From contig BROE01000003.1 in the NCBI GenBank assembly GCA_036571765.1, forward strand, positions 17,970,344-18,034,343: a stretch of 64,000 bases of DNA, given 5' to 3'. A program made the position numbers and the translations under genes. Below, one piece after another: positions 1-12,369 of this stretch; positions within the stretch are counted from its first letter, which is position 1, and every line of letters starts with the position of its first letter. This DNA is from Plecoglossus altivelis. Its lineage: Eukaryota > Chordata > Actinopteri > Osmeriformes > Plecoglossidae. The notes under the pieces are model-generated. The model was not told the DNA's origin. It searched no databases and saw only the letters and a program-made list of their open reading frames with translations.

Positions 1-2178
1 AATTTCCCACTCAGGTGGGAAATCATGGCCAAAACAAACAAACAAAACAACCCTCAATTGCGTGTCCAGACAACACGCTTGGACGTTTGGCGTGTAGAAC
101 GCAGTGATATCCGACCTTTATCGACCTTTAGTGGTTAGTGTCCAGCCCCTTACCCTTTGTTTTGTTACTTTAAGGGCAACAATATATGATTTGCCATTTA
201 GTAAACTAAAAACTAAGATAATTGACACATCTACGTAGGTAAATAACCATTGTTGGCCATATAGTGTATGCCAGCTATTTTCAATTTGGTTTTATAAAGC
301 TTTAGGCAGGTTGTACTGATGATGGATGACTGTTTATCGGGTATAATTTGAAAATATCCCAAACATTTTCAGAAAAAACGTGTCTTTACAAAACATTTCT
401 GAATGAACCTAATTTGTGCACAATGGTATTATCAAACCCAAACGGGTAAGGATTTTTCTCAAGTTGTCAGAAAGTTCGAACACACAAAATCAGGCTTTAT
501 CAATAATACGCTTATAAATAGAACCAGGATCTTTCTCATAACCATGTCCAAAAGCTCCCATTGTTAATTGAAAGACAAACAAAAGAATAAGATGTCGTTA
601 ATATTTCGTTTTGTGGGACAAGCTGTAACAACAGAAGACTCACCGCCTCTGCAGTGTAAACCCAAAACTCATCAGAAGGCCGTTATGGTACATTACTGAC
701 ACCTTGTGTTTATAGCGGTTAGCCAACGGTTTATGAAACTTTCCAAGTTCACGTACAGTTGTAAATGACTATGCAATGTTTTGGGTGGGGTGTAATTTGA
801 CCAGTGTGTGTAAGTTGTAAACTGTGGGCTGACTTGTTTTACAGTTGGGAATGACCTGGAGAGACTAAGCCTGCGTGAATTGAGCGTCATTTCGAGCTGG
901 GGTGAGCTGGGGTTTTTGTTGCTGGTGACAGGGTATAGATCTGCGTGCACGGTCAACTTGGAACACGGACTATTGAATTTGCACTAAAGTCCCCGTAAAG
1001 TAGTTTGACAACAACGTGATCGAACACGCCGTCTCTACATAGCCCGCCGAACAGCTGGATTTGGGGTTCTTCGCTACAAATATAAAATATTGACTTCTGT
1101 GACGCATAATCTCGTTTATCTGTAAACTATTACTACAATTGCCGGAGGCGTTGGCTGTTCATTCGAGGTCATTTAATGGTCGGAGTTTGACGTTCTGAGT
1201 TGGTGAGTTCAAAACTGCGACAATATCTGTCTGGAGCTGTTTTTTTATTTATTTGAAAGCAAAACACAGTGTCTCATGCGTACGGCGTTTTAAGTAGGTA
1301 TAGCAGACTACTCTATTACGCACATGAGAGTGAAAGAGTTACTTGCTACAGACAGATTAGGTCTAGACAATTTCACTTAACGTGTATCCGGTATTAAAAC
1401 GATCATATATAGCAATTCAAAATATATAGACTACGTATTGGAAATAGTTAACAGGTGGTTGGCCTTATGTTAGAGGTCAATTCTACTTATGTAAATATGA
1501 TTAAAACAGTAGTAAACTAGATTATTATTACTATTGCCTTCTCATATTGTGTATGTATGAAGACTAAACAAATAGGCTAAAGAAGAGCGTAGCTTTTTTG
1601 TAAAAAAAAAAAAAAAGTTTTATGAATGATATAAAAATAGTTATAACATAACTCCTTCTCCATGATATTACTAGGCGTTGTCCACTACTTGATCTATTGC
1701 GCTTTCTAAGGATGGTAAAACACGGAAGACAAGTAGGTCTTGTAACTGTAAATGCTTGTTGATATAATTATTAGGTCTGCTCAATAGCACAAGATGTTCC
1801 ATGAAAATTTGCGTTGACAAAGGATTTTGATTATTTGATCGTTGTTGAATAAGTCGTTAAAAGTTGTAATTTACCTGTGGTTGTGTAATAAATGTTGTAA
1901 AGTTGTGAAATTTTAGAAGTCATGTTAGATCATGTCTGATTTATTTTATAGGCTAATAAGTTTCTTCTCAAAGAATGAAAAGTGATTAAAACAGGAACTA
2001 AATACATTTGTTAAAAGGGCAACTATATTGCAATCAGATTTTGTGTGTGTGGAAATATAAATCCTATAAATCATTCTACTCCAAGATTTCATAACATCTT
2101 GAAACAGTTGAAGATGTCACAATATTTCCTAACAACTGCCGGATGTTGTATTTCACCCTAAGGAACACCTAAGTCAAA
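1..2178. other. upstream region, no gene recognised
   Basis: AT-rich DNA with no reading frame that resembles a protein. The first 23 bases form a small hairpin with 9-bp arms. There is an A-run near 1601-1615. The stretch nearest sqor presumably holds its 5' UTR and promoter, but no TATA box, first exon or conserved motif could be fixed from sequence alone. Confidence 0.5.
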
Positions 2179-5049
2179 ATGTCCATACTCTTTCGCTGCC
2201 GACCTGCATCGTGGACCCAGTGCCAAAATACGAGCATTGGCATTCTTCATCTTCACACGACCAGTAATGTGTGCTCTAAGGAGCATTACAAAATGCTTGT
2301 TCTTGGGGGAGGAAGCGCAGGAATTTCGATGGGCGCTCGAATGAAGAGGAAATTTGGAGCCGAGAATGTGGCCATCGTGGAGCCTAGTGAGGTCAGCAGT
2401 TCACAAACTGCGTCCCTTGTTTGTGTGAAAGATATAAAAGACACCGAAAATACTTTGCACCACACCGTGTGTTGTAATAAAATGAAAACAGTGCGTTATT
2501 GACAGAATTCTGCACTATCATGTAACCTATGTCAACGTTTGTTTTCAGATGCACTACTATCAGCCTATATGGACATTGGTTGGAGCTGGGGCCAAAACCC
2601 TAAGTTCATCTGGTCGTCCCACCGCAAGTGTGATGCCATCTGGCGTAAAGTGGGTAAAATCCAGGGTTCAGGAGATAAACCCAGACACAAACACTGTTCG
2701 CACCGACAATGGGGTTGAGGTATGTCAACAGCCCAAGTCAAGATATATTTACTCTGCGGCCACCAACACCACCTCCCCCCTACAACCGTACAGCAAAAAT
2801 GTCTTGGTCGTAGTTCACGTAGCTAAGTTGTTCCTTGAACATAAGCGACAGAAATGTTCAGAATGTCAAACTGAATGTCTTCATTGGAGTTAAACTATTC
2901 TTACTAAAATGGTGCCTGAATAAAAGTGTCTGAATAGCATTTCAAGGCACCATGAAGAAAAAACATTTTAAAAAACTGGAACAAGACTTAACTGAGGCGT
3001 AATCTGACTTAACATATGTTTCTTTCTCATAGATCACATATGAGTACCTGATTGTGGCTCTTGGTCTACAGCTCAATTTTAACAAGGTAATTTACCTGTA
3101 GTTGTGTAATAAATGTTGTAAACAATTCTATAATTAATCTTCTGCTTTGCCTAATAATGACGTTTTTCTTCTTCTTGATTGCTAAAGATAAAAGGTCTAC
3201 CAGAAGGTTTTGAATATTCAAAGATCGGTTCAAATTATTCTGTCAAAACTGTGGAAAAGACATGGAAAGCATTGCAGAACTTCAAAGAGGGAAATGCCAT
3301 CTTCTCTTTCCCCAGCACCCCTGTGAAATGTGCTGGAGCTCCTCAGAAGATTATGTACCTGACTGATGCATATTTGAGAAAGGTACTAAGTCTACCTTTA
3401 ACTTAACACATCACTTTGACACACATCACTTGGAAATGACGCGTTTTTATGAATATCTTAATAAATACTAAACATGGTCCTGAATATGTGATGCATAGGT
3501 TGAGACGTTGAACTCCACGAATGCTACGAATCGACCGGTCAAATTGCTATCTTTCTCAGACAGGTAAACGGGCCAACGCCACAGTGATGTACAATACGTC
3601 CCTGCCAGTTCTGTTTGGGATCAAGAAATATGCTGAGTCCTTGTGGGACATTGTCAAGAGACGAGATATAAAAATCAATCTTCGTCAGAACCTCATTGAG
3701 GTACGGGCCGACAAACACGAAGCTGTGTTTGAGAACCTCGACAAACCGGGAGAAACCAAAGTGTATGAGGTAGGGGTGTTTCTTCCTCTTGAATAATCGG
3801 TCTTCATTTAGTTCCTGCTCTTACTTTTTGACGCTGTGATTGGACAGTATGAGATGCTGCATGTGACCCCACCAATGGGTCCCACTGCGGTGCTGAAAGG
3901 TTCCCCTTTGGCAGATCCTTCTGGTTGGTTGGATGTTAACAAAGACAACCTGCAGCATAAGAAATATCCCAACGTGTTTGGGATTGGAGACTGCACCAAC
4001 CTGCCCACTGCTAAAACTGCTGCTGCTGTTGGTAAGTATTTACATTCCTGTCCTTTCAGAGTATTTTTGCAAACAGCAATTTACATTAAGTAGAAAAAAA
4101 ATCTCTCCAAAAAGTGCTAGATTTTATTCAGGATGTTTGATATAGAGATCACATCTGGATAGAGGTGATTTTTTTTCAACGCTGATTTATAAGATTAGAT
4201 CTGTTTGATTTATTACTGAACCATAAGACGACATAATGTACATAATGTTTGTTGTTTAGCCTCAAGTATAGCTGGGACTAATAGCAATTCAATGTACTTT
4301 TTCCTAGCTGCACAGTCGTCAGTGTTGGACAGAACCATCACAAAAGTGTTGAAAAAGGAAAAGCCAGATAAGAAGGTGAGTGCCATAAAAATGGGAAAAT
4401 AACTTTCTCTGTTGACTAGAGAATACCCTAGTGATGCTGACAACTTATTATATCTGCAGTATGATGGCTACACATCATGTCCCTTGGTCACAAGTTACAA
4501 CACAGTGATCCTGGCTGAGTTTGACTACAATGGACAACCACTGGAGACTTTCCCCATTGACCAAAGCAAGGAAAGACGTATTATGTACCACATGAAAGCA
4601 GACCTCATGCCTCACCTTTACTGGCATGGTCTCCTCAAGTGAGTCGCCTGATCAGAATCTGAATCAGAATCTGTTTTATTCGCAATACGAACACAGAATT
4701 TACTGTGGTAGGAAAGTGCAAACATAGAACATATATGGAACATAATGAGGGTAGATAAAAATAGAATATAAAATACAAATAAGATAAAGTGAGATAAAAG
4801 TGGGCACTAGCTGTACAGACGGGGGAATATAACTATAGTATGAGAGAGTATAGAGAAGAGTGGATATATATATTACAGGGGGAGGGGGGGTATATACACT
4901 GCAGTCCAGGAGGCCTTATAAAGGTATACAGTGATAAGGCTTTAAAGACTGGCAGTCTTACGTACTCTTAATTCTCTTTTTCTTTCTCAAGGGGCTGGTG
5001 GGGCGGACCAGGACCTTACAGGAAGATCATGCATCTTGGGATGAAATAA
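2179..5049 (+). CDS. sqor: sulfide:quinone oxidoreductase, mitochondrial
   Basis: Nine coding exons join in phase: 2179-2391, 2549-2719, 3033-3086, 3188-3382, 3560-3769, 3848-4031, 4308-4375, 4460-4638, 4992-5049 (1332 nt, 443 aa; human is 450). The product is the inner-membrane flavoprotein that oxidises hydrogen sulfide and passes electrons to ubiquinone. Seen: an N-terminal stretch of about 40 residues with basic and hydroxyl residues, suited to a mitochondrial presequence; a GGGSAG dinucleotide-binding loop near residue 45; the second FAD-binding motif NVFGIGD in exon 6; and both redox cysteines expected for the family, in VKCAGAP (about residue 194) and GYTSCP (about residue 372). The C terminus ends HLGMK, like the human protein. 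All introns are GT-AG. Intron 8 contains an interspersed repeat. The start is the first in-frame ATG and gives the expected leader. The gene looks intact. Assignment rests on near-continuous similarity to human SQOR. Confidence 0.97.
4661..4935. repeat. interspersed repeat in sqor intron 8
   Basis: Starts with CAGAATCTG and repeated TCAGAAT words, then runs into an A-rich stretch of ATAAAA-type words. A similar order of words (CAGAATCAG, then GGAATTTACTGTGGT, then a GTGCA and ATA-rich tail) recurs at 6187-6340. This resembles a very common teleost dispersed repeat; I cannot assign its family. Confidence 0.5.
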
Positions 5050-5132
5050 CTGAAATTACTTACTTTAATTAGCTGAGCAGGTCCAATTCTGAGTTCCAAG
5101 TTCTGTCTAATTTCCATCGTTCAATCAGTTGA

Positions 5133-5138
5133 AATAAA
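5133..5138 (+). promoter_or_regulatory. candidate sqor poly(A) signal
   Basis: AATAAA lies 84 bases after the sqor stop codon. It is the first canonical hexamer downstream and so the simplest candidate; use was not tested. Confidence 0.4.
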
Positions 5139-6186
5139 TATAATAATGTCCGTAATAGTAAAGTAACAGAAGAGTAGTAGAAAAATGTACGTGACACCAT
5201 ATCACAACCTTTTTAAAGTTGAATAGTAATTGTAATCCTTCTTCAATCCTATCATACTCATGGCTAACCTAAACACTATTCAGCCAGAAGTTACTGTTTG
5301 TACCAATCACATCTTTCCCTGTTGTATTGTGCCCATGTATGACATTGTGGTATATATCTTATGAACTTTTACCTATTTCACTATTTCATAATCGTTTTTA
5401 ACAAACTTGAACGCTTTTCTGATATGATTTACACCTTAATGATGCCTTGCAAATTGTGAAAACAAGAGTTTTCGTCCTGTTTTATTTCTATTTGCATGCT
5501 TTAGCCAGTACTTTTTTACTTTCATTTGTGGACAAAACGTTACGTGTCCACCTATGGTGTAGCATACACACTGGATTTGGATTCAAATGGATAGAGAACT
5601 CCAGATAAAAGAACAAGCACACCAAGAAGCCAAGAGTGTCTTAGCAAGCCTGTCTGTACTGCTCAGGTCTACATCTACTCAGAAACAGTACAAAAACAAG
5701 GCAATTGCAACACATGATGGTGTAGAAAGAAAAGACAAACGTGTGTAATATATGTTAAAAACAAGTGTTTTTACCTTTGATAGTTACAAAAATGCAACTG
5801 CGTGATTTGACCACTAGAGAGCCCAAATGTCTACTTTATCCCAGCTGTTTAGAGTAAACTGAGCCTGATGTTTGTCGGTTTCCAGAAGAACACTTACACT
5901 GCAATCTACTAAGGAAATGACGAAAGAAACCGAAGCTATTACAAAAAATCATACAAGATTTCATATTGATCTTTGTTTTAATACCACTTACATCATAGCA
6001 AACAGTGTCCACCATGATAGGAGGAATTAATCCTGTCATCTAAGAATGGTACAGTTCAATATGAAATAAATGTTATAAAAATTAACTTCTGATTTGTTTA
6101 CACACCACAGTCCTTTGTTCACACTTGTCTGGGAAGTCCCGTGCCTTTAACTCTGAGGCCTTCCGAACCAGCCAGATCATCACAGA

Positions 6187-6340
6187 GCAGAATCAGTTTT
6201 TTTCGCCATACTTTCACTCAGACAAGGAATTTACTGTGGTGGGACGGTGCATACATGAAACATATAAGAATCTTAAATAATTCGTATACAGGTGTAGCTG
6301 AATGAACTTTAAGAATAAAATAACATAGCTGTAAAATAGC
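6187..6340. repeat. second copy of the sqor-intron interspersed repeat
   Basis: Contains CAGAATCAG, GGAATTTACTGTGGT and GTGCATACATGAAACATATA in the same order as the repeat at 4661-4935, followed by an A-rich AATAAAATAACATAGC tail. Diverged copy; family unassigned. Confidence 0.5.
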
Positions 6341-7199
6341 AGATCGTGTCTCCTACCAGCCAACTGAGAAGCAGGAAAGATTTAAACCTCCCGTGTCTGT
6401 CTAAGTCGCTGTCCGTGGTGAGAACTGGCTCTGGGCGCGTGTGCGTCTGTTGTTATGTGACACGCGGTGTTTTCGCAGTCACACCCCACCGCCGTCGGAC
6501 TTGAGACGTGAATATTGATCCTAGCAGGATTTGACTTTGTGGAGAAAAAAAAGAAGAAACAAGTCCTGGAATGCTTCAGCAAGTGAGCAAAGTTATCTTT
6601 GCTGTGCGGGTTTTCTCTCTTTTGCTTTTGGGTGACTGTACATGTGTGCCAGTGTTTGTATGCGCACTGTATTGCCATGTGTGTCTGCTCTTCAGGGCAG
6701 TGTGGAAAGGGAAAGGGCACCTTTAAGATCCCGCTGTCAAATGACAAAGGTATGCTGCGGTCCACTGGGTGTAACGTCCGGTATTGACTTCAGCCCGCTT
6801 GGAATCTAGTGTGTATAGTTTGATTTACAATTCAGTTCTTTTTTTTTACTCAAAGAAAAGTTACGATTAAAAATGTACTCAGACCCATACAAGGAATTTA
6901 CGTTGGATGCCAAATAAGCCGTCAACCTTCCTTTTCACCCCGCCCACCAAAAATAAAAAATAGAAATCAAATAGGCCTACTGCATAAATGATGAAAATCA
7001 ATTGTACACAATGTAAATTCCAATAATGTATTTTCCATTTACAGTAGATTGTCCACTTGACAAATGTCTTAGTGTAGATCAAACTTGCATTTGTCGGCTG
7101 CGTCGCATCCGTTTGTAAATCAAGTGCACCCACTGTGTTTGTTATGAGGCGGGAAATGGCGTCCAAACATCCAGTGGATGGTCTGTATTTGTGATCCAG

Positions 7200-7308
7200 T
7201 TCTACACAGCTGGCAGCGACAACGACGGCCCTACCTCTTTCGGTGGCGGCTCCGTTGCGGCTACCAGTTGTCTGGGCACTAACTAAGAATTTCGTTTCTT
7301 AGATTGTC
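7200..7308 (+). other. possible untranslated first exon of ctdspl2
   Basis: GC-rich, CpG-containing DNA (GGCGGCTCCGTTGCGGCT) ends at a strong donor, GTCG then GTAAGT at about 7309. It lies about 1.8 kb upstream of the ctdspl2 start codon and has no ATG-initiated frame. The human gene has an untranslated 5' exon, which makes this plausible. Boundaries are inferred. Confidence 0.3.
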
Positions 7309-9111
7309 GGTAAGTAATGAGTTATAATAACGTGTGTTCGATTCAGAATCTATTGCCCTTTTTACCTGTTAGCTTGCAAGCTAGCTAGCTAACATTAGTA
7401 TTGCTCAATAGCTTGAGTGCTAGGTGCAAGCTAGCTTGCTACAGAATGTATTGCTTGTATGAAACGTTCTAGGAATCGTATTAATTTAACGTTTTAACGA
7501 TTTCATCTAACTGTTCTGGTGCTGTTTAGTTTCTAAATCAGAATGGATGTTTCTCAAGATCAAAATGTGTTTAATAAATAGACTAGCATTAATCTCCAGT
7601 CCAAGTTTTGCCTTGGCAACGTTAGACCGTACTCTACGTGAGCGGGCTGTCTGTTAGCTTGCGCTAGCTGGTCGGTCAGCGTGTCCGACGACAGCTCATC
7701 TGGCGAACGAGCTAACTGAAATAGCTACGGTAGCTTTTACCTAAATAAAGTAGATATCGTTGCTTGTCTGCCTTGTGGTACATTACTATGCTTGTGCTTG
7801 GCCCACCACGTAAAACATTTTGGCAATGGAAATATATCTAGCTGGTCTTCTAGACAGCTGTCGAGACTGTAAACAAACTGGTACTGTAGGGCGAAACTAG
7901 CTGTACTAGGCTAACCGAATCATTTTTAAACGTGGCTAGCATCAGTCAGCTCACTTTTCATCGAGTACTGTAGTTAGCGTAGCTTGCTAATTCAGGCAAG
8001 GGATGTAGCCGCTTGTCAATGTATACATGATCCAACCTTACAACTGAATAATTTTCTCCAACAGCAGTACCCCATTTGTCAGGTCGGAAAGTTCATTTAT
8101 TACTGACAATAATTGTGTAATGTTCTGTATTAACACCGCCTCAACAATTCTGCTGCTAGCCATAGCTAGCTCTGGCTGTAGAGAGCAGAGGCAGCAAGCT
8201 GTAATAGGACGTACTGACTGTGTAATATAGCAATGCTACTGGTTGCGGATCTTCAACCGTGCTAGTCTGCGATCACACTGATCCTGATGACCATAAACTC
8301 GAGCTCTGCAATATTGTTCTCTATCTAGCTATCTTGATATGTTCGTGTTTGAGGCGGAGTGTTTGTTATTCGTCAAACTTGACTTGGATTAGCGCTATAT
8401 GAACTCATTAGTTAGCTGGGGTATCCACCGATGCTAATGCTGTTCCTTCGCTCACTGCTTTAGTTGGCGGTCTCTGTTCAGTGTTAGACTAGATGACAAG
8501 CTAGGATTCTTGGTTTTAACTACCTAGCCTATCTCACGCAAGAAAAAAAAATAGCCAAGAGGCTACTTTTTGTGGCGAAACTAACCAGCATGCACAATAT
8601 ACATAGTCACGGCTCGTTTGTTGATCATTTCCACGATTTGCTAATGTTACGTGTGTGTTGATTAATGTTAGCCAGAGTACGTTAGCCTGAAACGCGAACA
8701 CCGCCCACCTTTCTACACAGACCGCTCTCTCCTCCTACCAGTTGCTCTATCGAAGGGCCAATGTGTTCCATTCCAACTTGATCTAGCTACATCATTCAGA
8801 CATACTCAAGGCAGACAATTTGTCTGTAAATTATGACAACTGATTGTATTATGCAGTGCTGTACTGGTGAAATTGTCAGGATATAGCACTGGTTTTAAAC
8901 TCTCTGAACACTTATTCCTCTTCAGTTTAACACTTTCATACACTTTCATACAACTCGGCTACCTTGGCTAGGATATAAACCATATTTATATATCATTATT
9001 GTGTACAATTTACAATAATATCTTATGCAGTATTTACAATTTGTGCCGAATATGAAATTGATAGTATGACTCCTTCTTCTTCGTCAGCCATATATGTGAC
9101 GGTTTTAAATG

Positions 9112-9954
9112 ATGAAGCTGAGAGTGCGCGCAGCTTCTCAGCAACAACAGCCAGGACGGAGAAGCCGACAGTCCCAGGCCAAGAGGAAGCAATGCAAAGT
9201 AGAGTCTATTCCGACCAGAGGCAGAATGCAGAAAAACGAAACGGGCCTGTACTCCACCATCAAAAAATTCATCCGAGGAAATGCCGTTAAGGTGCGCGTT
9301 TGTGTTTTCAATGACAGAATCTTCGTATTCAAATTTTGTCACGAAGTGACGTTGCAGTACATATATTTTTTTCTTGAAGTAGTGGTTAACTTCTCTAACT
9401 ATAATTTCCCAGGTGGAGCATGAAGTCCCGGCTAAAAGAAGTCGTATTGAGTGTAGTCTTGATAGTAACCTGATCACATCTACACATCCGACTGGAGGTC
9501 GGGTCTGCCGGAGAGGCACGAAAGGTAACGAGGAAAGATCACGGATCATTGATAATGCTCGTGCATGCTTGTTGCACAACTTTGTAACAATATCATCTGC
9601 CATGAAAACAATACGTTTTTGTGATCTGTTTTATTTTTATTTTTTATGTGGCAGTTGATATGTAATAGAGTAATAAGAGGTTTGAATGTATTTCCTCAGA
9701 AACGATGACTTGTAACAGCAAACCCTTAAAGGCAAATGGGAAACTGGAGGTCCCTGTTGAAGCAGCTACCAGCCCGCCTCGCACCACCCTGCTGGGTACC
9801 ATCTTCTCCCCAGTCTTCAACTTTTTCTCACCACCGACCAAGACGGGTAAATAAAACAATGTAGTCGTTTGCCCATAGAATTGACCTATAGTCTCGGGTA
9901 GATCGTATGTTCATGAGAAGCTTCCTGTTTGCATAACATGCTTTACTATGAGTG

Positions 9955-10017
<63 letters not shown>

Positions 10018-12369
10018 TCTTCCCATTAGCTACTCCAGGGTCGGACTCTCCTGGACAGGCAGTGGAGGCTGAGGAAATAATGAAGCAGCTTGATATGGAG
10101 GAAGTGGATGAGATTCCCTCCAGTACACCTACATGTGCTGAGGGCATCTCTCTGTGCCCAGCACCTCCTCATCTTCCCCCTGACACAACAGTTGAAGAAG
10201 GAGAGATCATGACTGAAACAGACATGCCACCACTGACTTGTAAGCATAGCTTTAATGGGGTGGGGGAGTGAGGGGTGGAAGTGGGTGGGAGTGGGTGGAT
10301 GGGGGTAAAAGTGGGGGGGTAGTGGGTGGGAAGGGGGGTGGGAGGGGGAGTGGGGGGGTTCATCAAGTTCTCAAGTATTTTTTTATTAGGGTTTGCTTCG
10401 TATTTCATTGACAGTATGTTTAACCAAACACTTAAGCTCCTGGAGCCCCCCTCAACATGGGTTACCCTCATGCCCCACACCCTGCCCCCGCACAGGGGTC
10501 ATATGAGGAGGACTGGGAGGTGTTTGACCCGTAAGTAAAACCTTGTACCTTATTTAGTTAGATGAACACCTGGAACATGTAGAAAAATATTCATATATTA
10601 AAAAAAGAAATAAAAAAGATGTTTGCTTTTTTTTAAAATGGTCCGTTTGACAAATGTGTCCCTCCTTTTCAGGTACTTCTTTATCAAACACGTGCCTCCA
10701 CTGACTGAGGAGCAGATGACTCGTAAGCCAGCACTGCCTTTAAAAACACGCAGTACCCCTGAGTTCTCCTTAGTCTTGGACCTGGTCAGTAACTACATTC
10801 TGTGCATGTCAAATATTTCAAGCAAGACTTCACATTGAAATGCTGCTATAATCTTTCTAAGGTTTTAGTACCGGACAGACTTTGTTATATTCACAACTCG
10901 GATTATAATTTTGTTCTGCATTATATTTTGAGTTTGATATGTGTATTGAATGAATGCAAGTATCGTGTCATCTAAGAGTACTTTGTTTGACAGGATGAGA
11001 CGTTGGTGCATTGTAGCTTAAACGAGTTGGATGATGCAGCTCTGACCTTCCCTGTCCTTTTTCAAGACGTCATATACCAGGTAACCACTGCTGGACCGTT
11101 TGTTTTAACCCAAGAAACGCTCTTTTTTTCACTGAGATACGAGAGTCTGAATCCTAACCAGGCATCCTTGTGATTTCTAGGTGTACGTAAGGTTAAGGCC
11201 TTTCTTCAGGGAGTTTTTGGAGCGTATGTCTCAAATCTACGAGGTGAGATTTGGATCTGATTGTCACGCAATCCAGTTTAGACTTTGAAAGGACGTGCTC
11301 GTGCGGTGATAGTCATTCAGAATATTTGCCTCTTACAGTCGCGGTTCCTTAACCAGTAGTAGTAATTCCCCGAGGTTTGTGCTGATCTTGTAATATTCTT
11401 ATTTATAGATTATTCTCTTCACTGCCTCAAAGAAAGTGTATGCGGATAAGCTGCTTAACATCCTGGATCCCAAGAAACAGCTAGTCAGGTCAGTATTACA
11501 ATGAAAGGATTAGTGTGTGTGTGTGTCCGTGTGTGTTCGTGTGTGTCCTCTCTCTCTCCATACATTTTCATGAACTACTGAGTTGCGCAAACAGATTGTA
11601 AGATGTCTATTTGTTGGTAGAGCTGGGGGTCTTCACCCACGTTCATTGGGCTGTTACTGACTTGGGCCAAAACTAGTCAACCAAAACAAACATCCTTTTC
11701 ACAACTGAAATAAAGCAAAAGAATGAAAATGGTACGTTCTGTCAAACTCCCATTTGCAGGTGACTTGCACTTGGCTAGGAACTTAGATCTTTCTGTGAAA
11801 ACTCTGATGTTCAGAGGCTGATCCATTGATCGTTTCTCGTGTTCCACAGACACCGTTTGTTTCGGGAGCACTGTGTGTGTGTGCAGGGCAACTACATCAA
11901 AGACCTAAACATCCTTGGAAGGGATCTTTCAAAGACCATCATCATTGACAATTCGCCTCAAGCCTTTGCCTATCAGGTAAGGCTTCATTCAGTATGTGAC
12001 TGTATAACCAGATAGTCTAGTGAACATTAGTCATTGCTAAATGGAAATCTAAACATTTGCTTCAAACAGCTTTCCAATGGGATTCCAATTGAAAGCTGGT
12101 TCATGGACCGAAACGATAACGAGCTGCTTAAACTGGTTCCTTTCCTGGAGAAACTGGTGCAACTGGTGAGTTCACCCCCCTCCCCTCCCCTCCCCCAAAT
12201 GCAAATCAATATGTGGCTTCTAGACACCTCATGCACAGTCCAATGATCGTCCTGGGTGTGTAAGCTGTCGTTTGGGTACCTTTTTCCATTTGTGTCAATC
12301 CAGAATGAAGACGTCCGTCCACACATCCAAGAGAGGTTTCATCTTCATGATCTGCTGCCACCAGACTGA
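9112..12369 (+). CDS. ctdspl2: CTD small phosphatase-like protein 2
   Basis: Twelve coding exons join in phase: 9112-9291, 9413-9524, 9700-9846, 10030-10239, 10437-10530, 10673-10784, 10994-11080, 11181-11243, 11409-11488, 11850-11976, 12070-12165, 12304-12369 (457 aa; human 466). The protein belongs to the FCP1/SCP family of aspartate phosphatases. The family signature DLDETLV, carrying the catalytic aspartates, is assembled across the exon 6/7 junction (10784/10994). The C-terminal catalytic half, from EEDWEVFDPYFFIKHVPP to the end HDLLPPD, is almost identical to human. The N-terminal half is basic, then Ser/Pro-rich, with the conserved block TTLLGTIFSPVFNFFSP in exon 3 and an acidic EAEEI...QLDMEEVDE block in exon 4. 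ATG codons occur at 9109 and 9112; 9112 matches the human N terminus (MKLR for MRLR). Teleosts can carry a and b copies; which one this is was not determined. Confidence 0.96.
9955..10017. repeat. (TCTG)n microsatellite in ctdspl2 intron 3
   Basis: About fifteen uninterrupted TCTG units end 12 bases before the exon 4 acceptor (AG at 10028-10029), so the repeat doubles as the polypyrimidine tract of a short 183-base intron. Confidence 0.95.
10253..10366 (+). repeat. G-rich tract in ctdspl2 intron 4
   Basis: Begins 13 bases after the exon 4 donor and runs about 110 bases as GTGGG/GGGG words with many runs of three to seven G. It satisfies the simple G-quadruplex pattern several times over on the transcribed-sense strand. 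Confidence 0.85.

Larger units (their letters stand above)
5140..9108. other. intergenic region sqor-ctdspl2
   Basis: No protein-like reading frame was recognised. It holds dispersed-repeat fragments (6187-6340 and a short one near 6870-6905), an AT-rich middle, and from about 7370 to 8500 a stretch unusually rich in GCTAGC words. A probable untranslated first exon of ctdspl2 is described separately at 7200-7308. The rest appears to be ctdspl2 5' flank and first intron. Confidence 0.45.
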
